Shown here: positions 62,538-64,000 of the stretch, one piece after another
Layout of the letters: every line of letters begins with the position of its first letter
Position numbering within the stretch: the first letter of the stretch is position 1
Origin: Mesorhizobium sp. ZC-5
GTDB taxonomy: Bacteria; Pseudomonadota; Alphaproteobacteria; Rhizobiales; Rhizobiaceae
DNA: 64,000 nt
Direction of reading: 5' to 3'
Assembly: GCF_025753855.1 (NCBI RefSeq)
Contig: NZ_JAOWPT010000003.1
Span: 186,001-250,000, forward strand
Notes under the pieces: model-generated
The model's database searches: none
Seen by the model: only the letters and a program-made list of their open reading frames with translations
Told to the model about the DNA's origin: nothing
Program-made: the position numbers and the translations under genes

Positions 62538-63344
62538 TCAGCGGCCCAGCGCCATGCACAGTTCCACGAGTCCGCGGTCGTAACCGCCGGAATTGGCCAT
62601 GACATCGAGGCAGCGCTTCTTCATCAAGACGACCTTGCTGCTCGAAAGGCCTGCGATGTTCACACCTGGGCGCCGGGGGCCGGGACGGCCCGGGATACCT
62701 GGGTTGTTCGGATTGCCGGCGATTGGACCGCCGGGCCTTCCGGGCGCACCGGGGACGCCAGGAGCGCCAGGAGCACCAGGCGTGCCAGGGCCGGGATTGC
62801 CGGGATCGAGCGGGCTGCCGCCTATGCCGATGCCAACGCCGACACTTGCAAGACCTCTGCCACCGACATTAGCCGATACATCGGCATTGACGCCGTTTGT
62901 GCCGCCGATGGACGCGGTCGTTTTGGAATCGACGAGACCCTTGCTACCGGCCACCGAGTTGTTGCTCTTGGCGGCGATGCCGTTGGCACCGCCGACGGTC
63001 GCATCGGCATCGACGCTGGCGAGGCCCTTGCTGGTGTCGATACCGGCGCCGACGTCTGCATTGACACCTCTGGCGCCGCCGACGTTGGCGCTTACGCCCA
63101 GCGGGCCGTTCTTGCTTGGGCCGACACTGATGCCGTTGGCACCGCCGACATTGAGGCCGCCGCCGTTGCCGCCGAGGCCGAGCCCACCGACAGCGTCGCC
63201 GACCGTATCGCCGACGCCGCCCAGCGCGCCGCCAAGACCGCCGCTACCGCCGCCCAGGCTCTGCGCCGACGCCGGCAAGCAAAGCGCCAGAATGATAGCA
63301 CCACTCGCCAGGGTATCGGCGAAACGCTTTAAATTCGTTGCCAT
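62538..63344 (-). CDS. Secreted glycine-rich, collagen-like protein
   Basis: A 268-aa protein with a signal peptide ending near ASAQS. About 130 residues of Gly/Asn/Val/Ala-rich repeats (GGANGISVG, GGARGVNADVGAG, GGTNGVNADVSANVGG) are followed by a short Gly-x-Pro stretch (GPGTPGAPGAPGVPGAPGRP). A compact C-terminal segment, VLMKKRCLDVMANSGGYDRGLVELC, has two cysteines. The repeat region suggests a beta-structured or fibrous surface protein. The function is unknown. It is preceded by an AT-rich promoter region and followed by a hairpin. Confidence 0.75.
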   Translation of the reverse strand: MATNLKRFADTLASGAIILALCLPASAQSLGGGSGGLGGALGGVGDTVGDAVGGLGLGGNGGGLNVGGANGISVGPSKNGPLGVSANVGGARGVNADVGAGIDTSKGLASVDADATVGGANGIAAKSNNSVAGSKGLVDSKTTASIGGTNGVNADVSANVGGRGLASVGVGIGIGGSPLDPGNPGPGTPGAPGAPGVPGAPGRPGGPIAGNPNNPGIPGRPGPRRPGVNIAGLSSSKVVLMKKRCLDVMANSGGYDRGLVELCMALGR

Positions 63345-63533
63345 TACACTTCTTCCTGTGGTTGCGAAACGCAGCCGGTCGGGCCGGTTGCATTCGTAGC
63401 AACGAAGGAGTGTAATGCAAGTTTCAAGCAGAGGAGATTGTCATTTATATAGAATAACCAGATGTCGCAGAATTATATTAAAAGTATCATAAATCGCTTT
63501 CTGAAATACGGACAGAGATCAAAAGGGTAAGCA

Positions 63534-64000
63534 TTACGCAAACGCCCTTCCTTCTTCGGTACGCTGAAAAGCGATCAGGTCGAGCTGTACGGATTGTCTT
63601 CCCAGCGACGTCAGTATCATGTGAGCCTGGCCCCGATGATGGGTCTGGTGATTGAAGAGATGATCGAGCGCCGGCGCCAGGCGCTGCGAAATGGTGCGCA
63701 TGTCCGAGACGGTCATGTAGGTGAAGCGGCCGCCGAACTCCTTGTCGCCGAGCGATCCGACCCATTTCAGGATACGCTTGTCCTCCGCTTCCCGCGCCGC
63801 GCGCAGTTTCGCGAAATCGGCCTGGATGATGGTGTCGAGCGTCGCCGGGGCCTCGCCTTCGCCGGTGAAGCGCTTCATCCAGACGCGGTCGGCGACGAGG
63901 GTGTGGTTGAGGGTGCCCATCATCGACTTGAAGAAGGCGCCGGTATCGCGGCCGAACTCTTCCACCGAAAGTTCCGCGGTTTCATCATAGACGCGTCCAT
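63534..64000 (-). CDS. DinB family protein (5' end outside the window)
   Basis: The frame is open across the window edge and gives at least 154 residues. The edge-side residues DETAELSVEEFGRDTGAFF continue upstream, so the true start is outside. It has the DinB four-helix pattern: NHTLVADRVWMKRF near the N-terminal side, FTYMTVSDMR and the metal site region LDHLFNHQTHHRGQAHMIL with HxxH-type histidines. The DinB/YfiT-like superfamily includes thiol-dependent transferases and damage-inducible proteins. The reaction is unknown. Confidence 0.82.
   Translation of the reverse strand, partial: GRVYDETAELSVEEFGRDTGAFFKSMMGTLNHTLVADRVWMKRFTGEGEAPATLDTIIQADFAKLRAAREAEDKRILKWVGSLGDKEFGGRFTYMTVSDMRTISQRLAPALDHLFNHQTHHRGQAHMILTSLGRQSVQLDLIAFQRTEEGRAFA

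Overview
The window looks like an ordinary chromosomal segment of a high-GC alphaproteobacterium of the Rhizobiales, most likely Mesorhizobium or a close relative. The basis is the high GC content, the gene content and order typical of the order (psd-pssA, radA-cvpA-purF, fabD-fabG-acpP-fabF-mltG-yicC-gmk, lptF-lptG-lptD-surA-pdxA-ksgA, pepA-holC), the bacteroid-type Atm1 exporter, and intergenic palindromic elements of a kind common in Rhizobiales. The genus is an inference. No rRNA, tRNA, CRISPR array, prophage or insertion sequence was seen.

Layout. 1-5 kb: the tail of an unidentified gene, a proline iminopeptidase, citramalate synthase (cimA, isoleucine route), a RarD-type transporter, a glutathione S-transferase and a LOG-type nucleosidase. 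5-13 kb: a LysM/Ig-like envelope protein, an ArsR repressor with a Cys-rich metal site followed by an Atm1-type ABC exporter, phosphatidylserine decarboxylase and synthase (psd-pssA), and a convergent Aas-like acyltransferase/acyl-ACP synthetase. 13-20.6 kb: small accessory functions (VOC protein, TetR with a striking 26-bp operator and a divergent small membrane protein, EamA transporter, lectin-like secreted protein, OsmC protein, SLC13 transporter with RCK domains, SDR, DoxX). 20.6-29.3 kb: the purF-cvpA-radA-dnaB block on the minus strand, interrupted by a BrnTA module, OsmC, DUF1993 and GFA genes, and by a Phd/PemK-like module fused by codon overlap to radA. 29.4-38.2 kb: cfa-like methyltransferase, rpsF-rpsR-rplI, small hypothetical genes, a DUF2778 protein, an amine oxidase and ilvD. 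38.5-46.8 kb: the type II fatty-acid cluster with a RelBE module between fabD and fabG, then mltG, yicC, gmk, a methyltransferase and a TSUP transporter. 46.7-56 kb: GNAT and ASCH proteins, a Phd/VapC module, and the LPS-transport/outer-membrane operon lptF-lptG-lptD-surA-pdxA-ksgA. 56-64 kb: pepA-holC, a P-loop kinase, an unknown membrane protein, a crotonase, an ABC-F ATPase, a glycine-rich/collagen-like secreted protein and a DinB protein running off the end.

Most of the DNA encodes envelope lipid metabolism (phospholipid head groups, fatty-acid synthesis, cyclopropane-type modification, LPS export) and housekeeping. The most notable pattern is four different toxin-antitoxin modules within about 26 kb, each placed at a junction between conserved genes, three of them with a readable promoter or operator. 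I did not find a clearly new multi-gene system. The best leads are the TA-radA coupling, the TetR double operator with its small membrane protein, the Cys-cluster ArsR/Atm1 pair, and a terminator in the ilvD-fabD gap that implies an unannotated short transcript.
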